Below are positions 8,652 through 17,450 of a stretch of 64,000 nucleotides of DNA, piece after piece. The stretch comes from Planococcus liqunii (GTDB lineage: Bacteria > Bacillota > Bacilli > Bacillales_A > Planococcaceae): assembly GCF_030413595.1 (NCBI RefSeq), contig NZ_CP129238.1, forward strand, positions 3,348,001 to 3,412,000, written 5' to 3'. Position 1 is the first letter of the stretch, and each line of letters opens with the position of its first letter. The position numbers and the translations under genes are program-made. Below the pieces are notes generated by a model. That model was not told the origin of the DNA. It made no database searches and saw only the letters and a program-made list of their open reading frames with translations.

Positions 8652-9380
8652 TTAAGCTAAATCAACATTGTGGTAAACCTGCTGCACATCTTCCAAATCT
8701 TCGATGGCATCGATCATTTTTTCAAATTGGGCTTGTGCATCTTCGGGCAATTCCAGTTCGTTTTGTGCCAGCATGGTCAGTTCAGCCACAGTAAACTCCG
8801 TGATGCCGACGTTTTTGAACGCTTCCTGGACAATATGGAATTGATCCGGTTCTGCATAAACGATCACCGAATCTTCTTCTTCGCTGATATCGCGTACATC
8901 CACATCCGCTTCCATCAGCAATTCAAGCACTTCATCCGCTGTTTTGCCTTCGATGCCGAAAACAGCTGTATAGTCGAACATATAAGCAACCGAGCCGCTG
9001 ACACCCATGTTGCCGCCGTTTTTGCCGAACGCCGCACGGACATCTGAAGCAGTGCGGTTCACGTTATTTGTCAATGTATCCACAATCACCATGGAACCGT
9101 TCGGCCCGAAACCTTCGTAGCGCAGTTCATCATAACTTTCTTCCGAACCGCCTTTTGCCTTTTCAATCGCCCGGTCAATGATAGCTCTGGGCACACTATA
9201 TGTTTTGGCGCGTTCAAGCACGACTTTCAGCGCCTGGTTCGATTCAGGATCCGGTTCGCCTTGTTTTGCGGCAACATAGATTTCCCGTCCGAATTTCGCG
9301 TAGATCCGGCTTGTGTTTGCGTCTTTGGATGCTTTTTTCTCTTTAATATTATTCCATTTGCGTCCCATTGGGTTTCCCAC
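8652..9380 (-). CDS. YebC/PmpR family DNA-binding regulatory protein
   Basis: 242-residue cytoplasmic protein of the YebC/PmpR/TACO1 family. The diagnostic N-terminus [20 protein letters not shown] is followed by the [19 protein letters not shown] region and the [16 protein letters not shown] motif near residue 128. Three alpha/beta domains are expected and the length fits. Members act as transcriptional regulators, and recent work on the family links some to translation of polyproline stretches. In B. subtilis this would be YeeN-like. A good promoter was not resolved upstream. Monocistronic, with its own terminator. Confidence 0.92.
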   Translation of the reverse strand: MGNPMGRKWNNIKEKKASKDANTSRIYAKFGREIYVAAKQGEPDPESNQALKVVLERAKTYSVPRAIIDRAIEKAKGGSEESYDELRYEGFGPNGSMVIVDTLTNNVNRTASDVRAAFGKNGGNMGVSGSVAYMFDYTAVFGIEGKTADEVLELLMEADVDVRDISEEEDSVIVYAEPDQFHIVQEAFKNVGITEFTVAELTMLAQNELELPEDAQAQFEKMIDAIEDLEDVQQVYHNVDLA

Positions 9381-9566
9381 TTTCTTTCAACTTTGAATGT
9401 GAAGAACGTTCACTATCTCCTATTATATATAAACTCCGCTTTTCTATCGACTTATATACTCAAAAACTTCAACGCTTGTTTTAAATCCGGATCTTAAGGG
9501 CAAGTACCTATATAGAAGGAAATCTTTTAATAACAAATGCAGCAAAACCAGAAGGAGGAATTTGAA

Positions 9567-10310
9567 ATGGCAGAAAATAACGTGATTATCATTACAGGCG
9601 GAGCCAGCGGCATCGGACGTGAAGCGGCATATCTATTATCGGAGGCTGGAAACGCCATTGTCGTAGCCGACTTCAACGAAGAAGGCGCAAAAGAAACTGC
9701 AGCGAATATTGAAGCGCAAGGCGGCAAAGCGGCAACGTTCAAAGTGGATGTTTCCAAAGCCGAAGAAGTGGAAGCGATGGTTAATTTTGCGGTCGAAACA
9801 TTCGGCACATTAAACGGCATTTTCAACAACGCCGGCATCGGGCTTGTTAAACCTTTGCTTGAAATGGATCCCGCTTCTTACCATAAAGTAATCGATGTCG
9901 ACCAGCACAGCGTCTACTACGGCATTTATTACGGCGCGAAAAAGATGGTCGAACTCGGAGCCAAAGGCACTATCGTCAATACCGCTTCCATTTACGGCTC
10001 CATGGCGGCAAAAGGAAGCTTCAACTACAACGCGGCAAAAGCCGCAGTGGTTATGATGTCCAAATCCGGCGCGCTCGAACTTGCTGAACACGGCATTCGG
10101 GTAGTCGGCGTTGCTCCCGGATTTATCGATACGCCGATTCTCGGAGAAGATGAAGAAATGAAAAAAGCCTTGTCTGCACTTCATATGCACAACAAACTGA
10201 TTCAGCCTGAGAAAGTGGCCAGCGTCGTGAAGTTTCTGTTCTCCGAGAAAGCTGCTGCCATCAATGGTTCCACCGTTGCGGTAGACGATGGATTCCTGAG
10301 CTTTAAATAA
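9567..10310 (+). CDS. SDR family NAD(P)-dependent oxidoreductase
   Basis: 247-residue classical short-chain dehydrogenase. The Rossmann glycine motif TGGASGIG is at about residue 9, NNAG at about 85, and the catalytic Ser-Tyr-Lys set appears as NTASIYG and YNAAK near 143-160. Asp in VVADFN after beta-2 suggests NAD preference. Substrate is unknown; it resembles 3-oxoacyl-ACP or secondary-alcohol dehydrogenases. I chose ATG 9567 because AAGGAGG lies 9 bp upstream; an ATG at 9537 is in frame but lacks a ribosome binding site. Terminator at 10348. Convergent to the nitric oxide synthase operon. Confidence 0.9.
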   Translation: MAENNVIIITGGASGIGREAAYLLSEAGNAIVVADFNEEGAKETAANIEAQGGKAATFKVDVSKAEEVEAMVNFAVETFGTLNGIFNNAGIGLVKPLLEMDPASYHKVIDVDQHSVYYGIYYGAKKMVELGAKGTIVNTASIYGSMAAKGSFNYNAAKAAVVMMSKSGALELAEHGIRVVGVAPGFIDTPILGEDEEMKKALSALHMHNKLIQPEKVASVVKFLFSEKAAAINGSTVAVDDGFLSFK

Positions 10311-10347
10311 GAAGAAACTCCATTCAACAGGTTTTAATGAATAATAG

Positions 10348-10381
10348 AAAAAAGCCGCCTTCAGTCGTTGGCGGCTTTTTT
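10348..10381. terminator. Bidirectional terminator, overlapping the 3' end of a minus-strand gene
   Basis: AAAAAAGCCGCC (10348-10359) pairs with GGCGGCTTTTTT (10370-10381) around a 10-base loop, with A/T tails both ways. For the SDR gene it is a standard terminator. For the minus gene ending at 10361 the left arm and loop encode or follow the last codons, so the hairpin forms partly inside the coding sequence. Confidence 0.9.
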
Positions 10382-10600
10382 GGCTTTGCTTTTATCCACT
10401 CGGAAATACTCAGAAATCTGGACGACGCGGACTTTCCCTGTATGCAGTTCATGGTAGATCCCTCTGCTGTCGGTAAACGAGATATACTGATCCCGCTCGC
10501 TGCGGATTAAAGCTTCTGCTTTTTCCTGTGACTCGACGTGGATAAACCGGCGGATGTAATGCTCTTCGTCAAAAAAATACGTGACTTTGAATTCTTTCAT
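10361..10600 (-). CDS. Small hypothetical protein downstream of nitric oxide synthase
   Basis: 79-residue soluble protein that I do not recognise. It begins MKEFKVTYFFDEEHYIRRF, has alternating beta-like hydrophobics and ends in a basic KSKAKKAAND tail. No membrane segment, cysteine pair or known motif. It is 13 bp downstream of the nos gene on the same strand, so the two are probably co-transcribed. The spacing suggests a role linked to the NOS or chance co-expression. Its stop codon lies inside the terminator hairpin. The ATG at 10600 is preceded by AGGAGTGAG, a good ribosome binding site. Confidence 0.7.
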   Translation of the reverse strand: MKEFKVTYFFDEEHYIRRFIHVESQEKAEALIRSERDQYISFTDSRGIYHELHTGKVRVVQISEYFRVDKSKAKKAAND

Positions 10601-10613
10601 ACTTTCTCACTCC

Positions 10614-11726
10614 TTATAAAGGATAGGGAGCCTTCTGATAGAAGTAATTCGGTTTTACAACATCGTTTTTATAGGGCTTATGGAAAATATGCGTCGTTGC
10701 CGGGGACATCGGCGGAATCAGCCAAGCCCAGTTGCCGGTCAAGTCCCGTCCGGCCGTTTCCTCTTTTTTCTCGAAGCTTTTGAATTGTTTTGCAGCGGTA
10801 TGGTGGTCAACAATGGTGACGCCGGCTTTTTGGAACGAATCCAGCACCGCAATATTCAATTCCACCAAGGCTTTGTCTTTCCAAAGCGAACGGTTGGAAT
10901 CGGTATTCAGCCCCATGATTCCCGCCACAGCCGGCAGCAGATCATAGCGGTCTTCATCAGCCAGATTGCGCGCACCGATTTCCGTTCCCATATACCAGCC
11001 ATTAAACGGTGCCATCGTATAATGGATGCCGCCGATTTCCAGCTTCATTTCTGAAATGATCGGCACACCGTACCATTTGGCCTTCAGCTCTTTAAAGCGG
11101 CTGATTTCCGGGTGTTCCAGTTCCACTTCAATGACGGATTCTTTCGGGAGCTCAAAATAACAGGGTTCTTCCCCTCTCACTTGAATGACCAATGGCAAAA
11201 CATCAAAATGGCCGCCTTCGCCTCGCCATCCCAATTTCTCGCATTGCTTCGTGAACTCCAAGGATGTTGAATCTCCAATAATTTCTCCATCCTTTTCGTA
11301 GCCCGCGTAGCGGATCAACTGATGGTTCCAGATGCGCATGGCATCTTCCCCGTCTTGTGAAGGTGCAAACACCGTAATCGTCGGGCGGATTTTGCCGCCA
11401 TTGGATGCAAATTCAATGTGGTTCAACAAGGCGTCAAAAGCGCCTTCGGCAGTAGATTGTTGGCGTTCATCAAAGACGGTCAACGAATTCCAAAACAACC
11501 GGCCAATGCAGCGGTTGTTATTACGCCAAGCCATCCGGGCGCCATGTTCAAGCTCTTCAAATGTATGCGTATACGTATTTGTCTGTTCAATTTCCTTGGC
11601 AATTTCAGCAATACGGGTTTCTATTTGTTGTTCGTTTTTCCCTAATTCATAGTAGCAGACGGACAAAAACTCTATTGCTTCATCGAGTAAAGCATTGGGT
11701 GTCCCAACGGCAGTCAAGTTCATCAC
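10614..11726 (-). CDS. nos: Bacterial nitric oxide synthase oxygenase
   Basis: 370-residue haem enzyme that oxidises arginine to citrulline and nitric oxide, using electrons from a general flavodoxin/reductase since bacterial NOS lacks the fused reductase domain. The proximal haem Cys is C73 in [15 protein letters not shown]. The substrate and pterin regions are also present ([16 protein letters not shown] with the Glu that binds the arginine guanidinium, and later [10 protein letters not shown]). Length matches Bacillus NOS (about 360). NO protects such bacteria against oxidative stress and antibiotics. Downstream partner is the 79-residue protein, 13 bp away. Confidence 0.95.
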   Translation of the reverse strand: MMNLTAVGTPNALLDEAIEFLSVCYYELGKNEQQIETRIAEIAKEIEQTNTYTHTFEELEHGARMAWRNNNRCIGRLFWNSLTVFDERQQSTAEGAFDALLNHIEFASNGGKIRPTITVFAPSQDGEDAMRIWNHQLIRYAGYEKDGEIIGDSTSLEFTKQCEKLGWRGEGGHFDVLPLVIQVRGEEPCYFELPKESVIEVELEHPEISRFKELKAKWYGVPIISEMKLEIGGIHYTMAPFNGWYMGTEIGARNLADEDRYDLLPAVAGIMGLNTDSNRSLWKDKALVELNIAVLDSFQKAGVTIVDHHTAAKQFKSFEKKEETAGRDLTGNWAWLIPPMSPATTHIFHKPYKNDVVKPNYFYQKAPYPL

Positions 11727-11851
11727 TCCTCGCCCATATCATATCATCCCCCATCCGAATTTTTCACTTCCCAACCTTTCGCCTGCTTTGTTTTTCCCAG
11801 CCGGTGCAGTACACTTGAATTGAGTGAAAATACAGTCACGAGGAGGCGGCA

Positions 11852-12646
11852 CTGATCGTAAAAGCTATTTTTTTTGATTTGGATGACACTTTATTATGGG
11901 ATAAGAAAAGTGTGGCGGAAGCATTCCGGAAAACTTGCGAGCGGGCAGCGGATAAGAGCGGACAAGATTGCACAGGACTCGAAGCAGCCGTCCGCACGGA
12001 AGCAACCGCACTTTATTCTGCCTATGCCACTTACCCTTTCACCCAAATGATTGGCATCAACCCTTTTGAAGGGCTATGGGGAACTTTTGATGACGAAGGT
12101 GCTGATTTCCAGGAAATGAAAAAAATCGCCCCTGAATACCGGCGCGAAGCCTGGACACAGGGCTTGAAAAAAATCGGCATTGATGATCCGGATCTGGGGC
12201 AGGACCTGGCCGACTACTTTCCGGAAGCCCGCAGGCAAAGTCCGATTCTTTATGAAGAAGCGCTCGACGTGCTAGAAGAGCTGAAAGGGAAATACGAGCT
12301 TCTGCTGCTGACGAACGGTTCTCCAGCCCTGCAAAACATCAAACTTGAAATTACACCCGAAATTGCGCCTTATTTCGGCCATATTGTCATCTCAGGGGCA
12401 TTTGGAAAAGGAAAGCCGGCTCCTGAGATCTTCGAACACGCCTTGGCGAAATTCGGCTACCGGGCAGATGAAGTATTGATGGTCGGCGACAACTTACTGA
12501 CGGATATCATCGGCGCCGAAAGAGCCGGCATCCGCTCCGTCTGGATCAACCGGGAACAAAAAGCGCCGCACGAAAGCATCATTCCTACATACGAAATCAG
12601 CCACCTGGACCAACTGCTGCCGATATTGGAAAGCTTGCAGACATGA
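11852..12646 (+). CDS. HAD-superfamily hydrolase (subfamily IA) with a probable CTG start
   Basis: 264-residue phosphatase of the YjjG/YfnB type. Motif I is FFDLDDTLL with the nucleophile Asp at about residue 9, motif II LLTNGSP near 150, motif III Lys in GAFGKGKP and motif IV GDNLLTDIIGAERAG. No ATG, GTG or TTG precedes motif I in frame before the upstream TGA at 11825; the only in-frame TTG is inside motif I. The CTG at 11852 lies 5 bp after AGGAGG and gives the usual short N-terminus. ATC 11855 or ATT 11867 are alternatives. Substrate unknown, possibly pyrimidine nucleotides or sugar phosphates. Ends directly at a bidirectional terminator. Confidence 0.8.
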   Translation: MIVKAIFFDLDDTLLWDKKSVAEAFRKTCERAADKSGQDCTGLEAAVRTEATALYSAYATYPFTQMIGINPFEGLWGTFDDEGADFQEMKKIAPEYRREAWTQGLKKIGIDDPDLGQDLADYFPEARRQSPILYEEALDVLEELKGKYELLLLTNGSPALQNIKLEITPEIAPYFGHIVISGAFGKGKPAPEIFEHALAKFGYRADEVLMVGDNLLTDIIGAERAGIRSVWINREQKAPHESIIPTYEISHLDQLLPILESLQT

Positions 12647-12673
12647 AAAGAGACCCTCATTGAGGGTCTCTTT
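12647..12673. terminator. Bidirectional terminator between the HAD gene and serA
   Basis: AAAGAGACCCTC (12647-12658) pairs with GAGGGTCTCTTT (12662-12673) around ATT. It starts at the base after the HAD stop codon and lies 9 bp past the convergent serA stop codon. Confidence 0.85.
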
Positions 12674-12682
12674 CAAGTTCAC

Positions 12683-14269
12683 TTACATATTAATCGCCGT
12701 TACATGTTCAATTTCAGCCAAGCTTTCCAGTTGCGCCAGACCGCTGTCTTCGGCTACTTTGTCGATTGACAGCATCATGATGGCATCTCCGCCGGCATTC
12801 GAACGGAATACCTGCATCGTCGCAATATTGACGCCTTCTTCTCCAAGCAGAGTTCCGACTCGTCCGATTACACCCGGGCGGTCATTGTGCCGGATAAAGA
12901 CCAAATGGCCTTGCGGAACGATGTCCACCAAATAATTGTCCACTTTGACAATGCGTGCGCCTTGCCCGTTCAATAAGGTACCCGCAGCTGTCCGCGTGCC
13001 GTTGGCGTTTTTCACTTCCATCGTCATCAGGTTCGTGAAGCCTTTTGCCGTAGTGGACTTGCTTTCATTGACCGTGATGCCTTTTTGATTGGCCAAATAC
13101 AAAGCATTGACGTCATTGACGTTTTCCCCGAGATGGCGTTTCAGCAAACCTTTCAATGCGTTGCGCGTCAAAGGGCCGACTTCGACATTCGCCAATTCCC
13201 CTGAATACTGGATATTTACTTCTTCGGCTGTGCCATCGCTCAGATCGGTCAGGAATCGCCCAAGGCGTTCAGCAAGGTCAAAATACGGTTCGATTTTTGC
13301 CATAACTTCTTTCGGTACAGATGGCAAGTTGACCGAGTTGCGGACGGTGCCTGTCGTGAAGTAGCTGATGACGTCATTGCTGACGTCCACTGCGACGCTT
13401 TCCTGCGCTTCAATCGTGCTGGCGCCCAGGTGCGGCGTCGCCACCACTTCAGGCAAGTCGAGTAAACGGAAATCGACCATCGGCTCCTGTTCAAACACGT
13501 CGAGCGCTGCACCGGCTACTTTTCCTGATTTGATGGCGTCATACAGAGCATTTTCGTCAATAATGCCGCCTCTCGCACAGTTGATGATCTGGACGCCGTC
13601 TTTCATCAGCTTGAATGCTTCCGCGTTGATCAAGTGGCGGGTTTCCTTCAATAGCGGGGTATGGACAGTGATGAAGTCCGCCGCTTTTATGACGTCTTCT
13701 ACTGAACCGAAGTCGACGCCCATTTTTGCCGCTTTTTCAGCTGTCAGGAAAGGATCGTAAGCAATAACGTTCATGCGCTGGCCTTTTGCCCGGGCCGCTA
13801 CTTCTGTGCCGATCCGGCCGAGTCCGATGACGCCAAGCGTCTTATTTTTTAGTTCCACTCCAACATACGACTTGCGGTCCCAGTTCTGATTGCGCAGTGC
13901 ATAGAAAGCTTGCGGGATTTTCCGGGCCATTGACATCAGCATCGCAATGGTATGTTCAGCAGCAGAATTCGTATTGCCATCCGGCGCGTTGACGACGATG
14001 ATGCCGTGTTCTGTGGCAGCCTCCAAATCGATATTGTCCACTCCAACCCCGGCGCGGCCGATGATTTTCAAATGCTGGGCTTTTTCGATAATGTCGCGCG
14101 TCACCTGCGTCTGGCTCCGGACCAGCAAGGCATCAAAATCCTTGATCCGTTCTCCCAGCTGTTCGGGTGTCAAATTGGTTTCCATCACGATATTAAAGCC
14201 GTCCGCTTGGCGCAGCGGATAAATACCATCTTCGCTTAATGGATCGCTGATTAGGATATTGTAAGTCAT
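12683..14269 (-). CDS. serA: D-3-phosphoglycerate dehydrogenase SerA
   Basis: 528-residue enzyme for the first step of serine synthesis, 3-phosphoglycerate to 3-phosphohydroxypyruvate with NAD. Order: catalytic/NAD-binding D-isomer dehydrogenase domain (GVIGLGRIGTEVA near 147, CARGGIIDE near 230, catalytic His in VVATPHLGAST near 280), an intervening substrate-binding domain, and a C-terminal ACT domain (HNDRPGVIGRVGTLLGEEGV, about 460-528) used for serine feedback in many members. Length equals B. subtilis SerA (about 525). It overlaps the upstream aminotransferase gene by 4 bp and is therefore controlled by the serine-type T-box at 15464-15740. Confidence 0.96.
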   Translation of the reverse strand: MTYNILISDPLSEDGIYPLRQADGFNIVMETNLTPEQLGERIKDFDALLVRSQTQVTRDIIEKAQHLKIIGRAGVGVDNIDLEAATEHGIIVVNAPDGNTNSAAEHTIAMLMSMARKIPQAFYALRNQNWDRKSYVGVELKNKTLGVIGLGRIGTEVAARAKGQRMNVIAYDPFLTAEKAAKMGVDFGSVEDVIKAADFITVHTPLLKETRHLINAEAFKLMKDGVQIINCARGGIIDENALYDAIKSGKVAGAALDVFEQEPMVDFRLLDLPEVVATPHLGASTIEAQESVAVDVSNDVISYFTTGTVRNSVNLPSVPKEVMAKIEPYFDLAERLGRFLTDLSDGTAEEVNIQYSGELANVEVGPLTRNALKGLLKRHLGENVNDVNALYLANQKGITVNESKSTTAKGFTNLMTMEVKNANGTRTAAGTLLNGQGARIVKVDNYLVDIVPQGHLVFIRHNDRPGVIGRVGTLLGEEGVNIATMQVFRSNAGGDAIMMLSIDKVAEDSGLAQLESLAEIEHVTAINM

Positions 14270-15429
14270 TGTGCCAACTTCCCTTCATGTAAGTAGATTT
14301 GCTGTGCAGCTCTTACACCTTTGCCAAGTTCAATCTCTTTGCCGGCTTTCATGACGCCGATTTCCATGATTGCAATGGCCTGCAGCATATCCGCCGGTGA
14401 ACAATAGCCCATATGGCCAATGCGGAATATGGTTTTCGCCAAATGCTGCTGGCCTCTTGCCACTTCAAAACCGAATTCCTGTTTCATGATTTTCCGGAAC
14501 GCTTCTGTATCGAAGTCTGCCGGCTTAACCGCCGTGACCGTCGGGGAAGCAGCTTCGTCTGTGGTCAACAGCGGCACATCCAAAGCTTGGAATGCAGCCC
14601 GTGTCATTTTCATCATCAACCGGTGCCGCGCATATACCTGCTCCAGCCCTTCTTCCTCCATCAGCTGCAAGACTTGCTGCAAACCGAAAAGAATCGATAA
14701 TGCCGGCGTAAACGGCGTGGTGTCTTTCAGGATATTATCTCGGTGCTTTTTTAAATCGAGATAAAACCGCGGCTGCGGATTTGCTTCGATTTTCGCCCAT
14801 GCGCGTTCGCTCGCCGCTACAAACGCGAGCCCCGCTGGAAGCATGAACGCTTTTTGCGAACCGGTCACGACGACATCGATTCCCCAGTCATCCATTTTCG
14901 TCTCGGTTCCTCCAACACAAGAAACACCGTCGACAATAAACAAAGCATCCGATTCTTCTTTTACAGCTGCTGCAAGTTCCTGCACCGGGTTCAGCACGCC
15001 GGTTGACGTTTCGCAAAATGTAGCGAACACCGCTTTCACTTCCGGGTGTTCTTTCAGGAATGCTTTGACTGCTTCAGGGTCTGCTGCTTGCCCCCATTCC
15101 ACATCCAACACATGGGTTTTTATTTCATAAGCTTTGCAGATTTTCGCAAACCGCTCACCAAAAGCACCTGTCACAACCACTAAAACTTCTTCGCCTGGTG
15201 CTACGGTATTAACAACTGCTGTTTCCAGGCCTGCTGTTCCGCTGGCAGTTAAAATCATCACTTCCTGCTGTGTACCGAAAACGCGTTTTAATTTCGGGCG
15301 GATATCACGGATCATCTCGGAAGTGCTCTGCCCCCTATGGCCGATCATCGGTTGGCTCATGGCACGGTTGACGCTTGGCGGAATGGGTGTAGGTCCTGGA
15401 ATTCGCAAAATTTGTTGGTCAGTCAGCAT
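14266..15429 (-). CDS. Class V PLP-dependent aminotransferase (alanine/serine-glyoxylate type), T-box controlled
   Basis: 387-residue PLP enzyme of the AGAT/SGAT/PucG group. N-terminal motif RIPGPTPIPPSVNRAMSQP, the SGTAGLETAV phosphate-binding loop, VDGVSCVGG with the PLP Asp, and the Schiff-base Lys in VVTGSQKAFMLPAG near 200. ATG 15429 is preceded by AAAGGGG; upstream in-frame codons would lie inside the T-box terminator. Its 4-bp overlap with serA and the shared Ser T-box suggest that it makes phosphoserine or serine here (in place of, or beside, SerC) or interconverts serine and glyoxylate. The family alone would predict alanine-glyoxylate aminotransferase. Confidence 0.88.
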   Translation of the reverse strand: MLTDQQILRIPGPTPIPPSVNRAMSQPMIGHRGQSTSEMIRDIRPKLKRVFGTQQEVMILTASGTAGLETAVVNTVAPGEEVLVVVTGAFGERFAKICKAYEIKTHVLDVEWGQAADPEAVKAFLKEHPEVKAVFATFCETSTGVLNPVQELAAAVKEESDALFIVDGVSCVGGTETKMDDWGIDVVVTGSQKAFMLPAGLAFVAASERAWAKIEANPQPRFYLDLKKHRDNILKDTTPFTPALSILFGLQQVLQLMEEEGLEQVYARHRLMMKMTRAAFQALDVPLLTTDEAASPTVTAVKPADFDTEAFRKIMKQEFGFEVARGQQHLAKTIFRIGHMGYCSPADMLQAIAIMEIGVMKAGKEIELGKGVRAAQQIYLHEGKLAQ

Positions 15430-15463
15430 ATTGGTTTCCCCTTTCGTGTTTAGAAGCAGCAAT

Positions 15464-15740
15464 AAAAAAGACTCCACGCCCCTCACATAAAAATGCAAGG
15501 GGCGAAGAGTCTTTCGATTCGCGGTACCACCCTAGTTCACTGCCTCAAGATTAGACGCAGTCTCATTGGTTCACATGCGTAACGGGCACGAGCCGGATGA
15601 ACCTACTGAATTTCAGTCCATCTATTCAGGAGTGCTGCAAAGGACCGGAACCGCTGATTCTCACCACCCATCAGCTCTCTGAAGATTCCTCTTGTGCTTC
15701 GCCTATCTCCGTCGAAATAGTTTTTTGATATTTGAGTTGA
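15464..15740 (-). promoter_or_regulatory. T-box riboswitch leader, putative serine specifier (AGC)
   Basis: On the minus strand the canonical T-box AGGGTGGTACCGCG is at 15520-15533, followed by a strong terminator (arms around 15464-15515, then TTTTTT). Stem I begins CTAT-TTC-GA-C-GGAG and ends CTCC-T-GA-ATAG, a standard kink-turn; the bases just before CTCC are AGC-A at 15634-15636. In T-boxes the specifier sits there and is followed by a purine, so the codon reads AGC (Ser). The distal region GAGAGCTGATGGGTGGTGAG and the stem III sequence CAGTAGG are also typical. Uncharged tRNA-Ser should allow readthrough into the aminotransferase-serA operon. TCC lies 4 bases further on and is a second, less well placed serine reading. 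Confidence 0.9.
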
Positions 15741-15744
15741 ATCC

Positions 15745-15772
15745 ATCATATCAAATCCGAAAAAGTTGTCAA
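15745..15772 (-). promoter_or_regulatory. Sigma-A promoter of the T-box/serA operon
   Basis: On the minus strand TTGACA (15767-15772), 16 bp, TATGAT (15745-15750). It places transcription start near 15738, directly ahead of stem I of the T-box. Confidence 0.85.
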
Positions 15773-15921
15773 TATAGAATAAATATTCAAACTAATTTGC
15801 AACCGTTTTCATCTTTAGCAATGCCAGTAACCATGCGCTTCTAAAAATTTTTAATATTTTTTTATTCCTTGCTAATAATTCAGAAAAAATCAATGATTTA
15901 ATTTTTTTATGGTTTTTTTGA

Positions 15922-15927
15922 TATACT
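15922..15927 (+). promoter_or_regulatory. Candidate -10 box for the AbgB-like gene
   Basis: TATACT about 30 bp before the GTG start codon is a good -10. The -35 region 17 bp upstream (TAATTT at 15899) is poor. The rest of the 15773-15957 interval is very A/T rich and shows nothing else recognisable. Confidence 0.35.
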
Positions 15928-15957
15928 GAAGGTAAGAATTTTAAAGGAGGCTGTATC

Positions 15958-17391
15958 GTGATTAAAACTTTTTCGGCAGAAGATTATTTATCAGCGAATA
16001 GAGAGCGCTTTGAAGCAATCAGCACCTATATATGGGAGCATCCGGAAACGCGTTATCAGGAGTTTGAATCTGCCCGCTTTTTAGCGGATGAACTTGAAAA
16101 AGAAGGGTTCCATGTGGAACGCGGCGTCGGCGGAATAGAGACAGCTTTTATCGCGACTTTTGGTGAAGGCAAGCCGGTCATCGGTTTCTTAGGGGAATTT
16201 GATGCTTTGTCCGGACTGAGCCAAAAAGCCAATAGCACCGAACAGGAAGCTTTGGTTCCAGGCGGTGTTGGCCACGGTTGCGGGCATAACTTGCTCGGCA
16301 CCGGTTCTTTAGCTGCCGCTTATGCAGTGAAAGCTTATTTTCAGGAAAATGGCATCAAAGGCACTTTGAAATTTTATGGCTGCCCGGCAGAAGAAGGCGG
16401 ATCCGGCAAAACATTCATGGTCCGGGAAGGCGTTTTCGAAGGACTGGATGCGGCTTTCACTTGGCACCCATCCTATTCAACTACTATTATGAGCTTATCA
16501 AGCCTTGCCAACTACCAGGTCTATTTCCGTTTTAAGGGCATCGCTTCCCATGCTGCCAACTCCCCGCATCTTGGAAGAAGCGCACTGGATGCAGTGGAAT
16601 TGATGAATGTCGGGGTCAATTATTTGCGGGAACACGTCGTACAGGAAGCACGCATCCATTACGCCATTACCAATAGCGGCGGCATTTCACCGAATGTTGT
16701 CCAATCGGAAGCGGAAGTTCTGTATTTGATCCGGGCGCCGAAAGTGGCGCAGGTTGACGAAATCTACAAACGCGTCTGCAAAATTGCAGAAGGGGCGGCA
16801 TTGATGACGGAAACTGAAATGACGATTGTCTTTGATAAAGCCTGCTCGAATTACGAACCGAATCGTGTTTTAGAGGAAATCCTATACCAAAAGCTGCAGG
16901 AAGCCGGTCCGATTCAACCGACTGAAGAAGACATCGCCTTTGCCAAAGGTATCTGGGACTCTTTGTCCGACGGTGAAAAGAAAAACTTTGTCTCCGGAAT
17001 GGAAAGCTTCGGCTATTTCGGCGATGGCAGCGAATTCGAAGGCAAATTCCTTTCGGATATCATTTCAGACTATGTCGCTTCCGACAAAGTCATGCCGGGA
17101 TCCACTGACGTCTCCGATGTCAGTTGGGTCGTTCCTACCGCACAGTTAACGGCTGCCACAAGTGCCATCGGCACGCCGTTGCATACTTGGCAAATGGTGA
17201 CGCAGGGCCTCAGCCCATTCGCCCACAGCGGCATGCTGTTGGCTGCAGAATCCATGGCCGCTGCAGCTATTCATTTATACGAAAACGAAGACGCTCTGCA
17301 GGCAGTAAAAGCTGAACACGAAAAGAAACGGGCAAAAGAGCCTTACTTCTGCCCAATTCCAAAAGACGTCAAACCTTCTGCTGTGAAGTAA
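15958..17391 (+). CDS. abgB: M20-family amidohydrolase, AbgB-like (p-aminobenzoyl-glutamate hydrolase subunit B)
   Basis: 477-residue cytoplasmic dimetal hydrolase. The M20 motifs fit the AbgB branch: GFLGEFDALSGLSQKA near residue 78, GVGHGCGHNLLGTGS near 103 (metal ligands), CPAEEGGSGKTFM near 140 with the catalytic Glu, and a lid/dimerisation domain around 185-300. E. coli AbgB has 481 residues. It cleaves p-aminobenzoyl-glutamate, a folate breakdown product, or similar N-acyl amino acids. GTG start follows AAAGGAGG. Unlike E. coli, it is separated from abgA and abgT (34.2-37.1 kb) by the catabolic island and runs on the other strand. Terminator at 17405. Confidence 0.88.
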   Translation: MIKTFSAEDYLSANRERFEAISTYIWEHPETRYQEFESARFLADELEKEGFHVERGVGGIETAFIATFGEGKPVIGFLGEFDALSGLSQKANSTEQEALVPGGVGHGCGHNLLGTGSLAAAYAVKAYFQENGIKGTLKFYGCPAEEGGSGKTFMVREGVFEGLDAAFTWHPSYSTTIMSLSSLANYQVYFRFKGIASHAANSPHLGRSALDAVELMNVGVNYLREHVVQEARIHYAITNSGGISPNVVQSEAEVLYLIRAPKVAQVDEIYKRVCKIAEGAALMTETEMTIVFDKACSNYEPNRVLEEILYQKLQEAGPIQPTEEDIAFAKGIWDSLSDGEKKNFVSGMESFGYFGDGSEFEGKFLSDIISDYVASDKVMPGSTDVSDVSWVVPTAQLTAATSAIGTPLHTWQMVTQGLSPFAHSGMLLAAESMAAAAIHLYENEDALQAVKAEHEKKRAKEPYFCPIPKDVKPSAVK

Positions 17392-17404
17392 ATAAACCAT
17401 TTAA

Positions 17405-17434
17405 AAAGGATGCCGGAACAAACCGGCATCCTTT
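17405..17434. terminator. Bidirectional terminator between abgB and the acyl-CoA dehydrogenase gene
   Basis: AAAGGATGCCGG (17405-17416) pairs with CCGGCATCCTTT (17423-17434) around AACAAA. It serves the two convergent genes ending at 17391 and 17451. Confidence 0.88.
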
Positions 17435-17450
17435 CTTGTTGCACTTTTTT

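Noticed and set aside
12683..15500. Several plus-strand open frames of 90-130 codons antisense to serA and the aminotransferase gene
   Set aside because: They are mirror frames of well-supported genes with biased codons and have no ribosome binding sites or family features.
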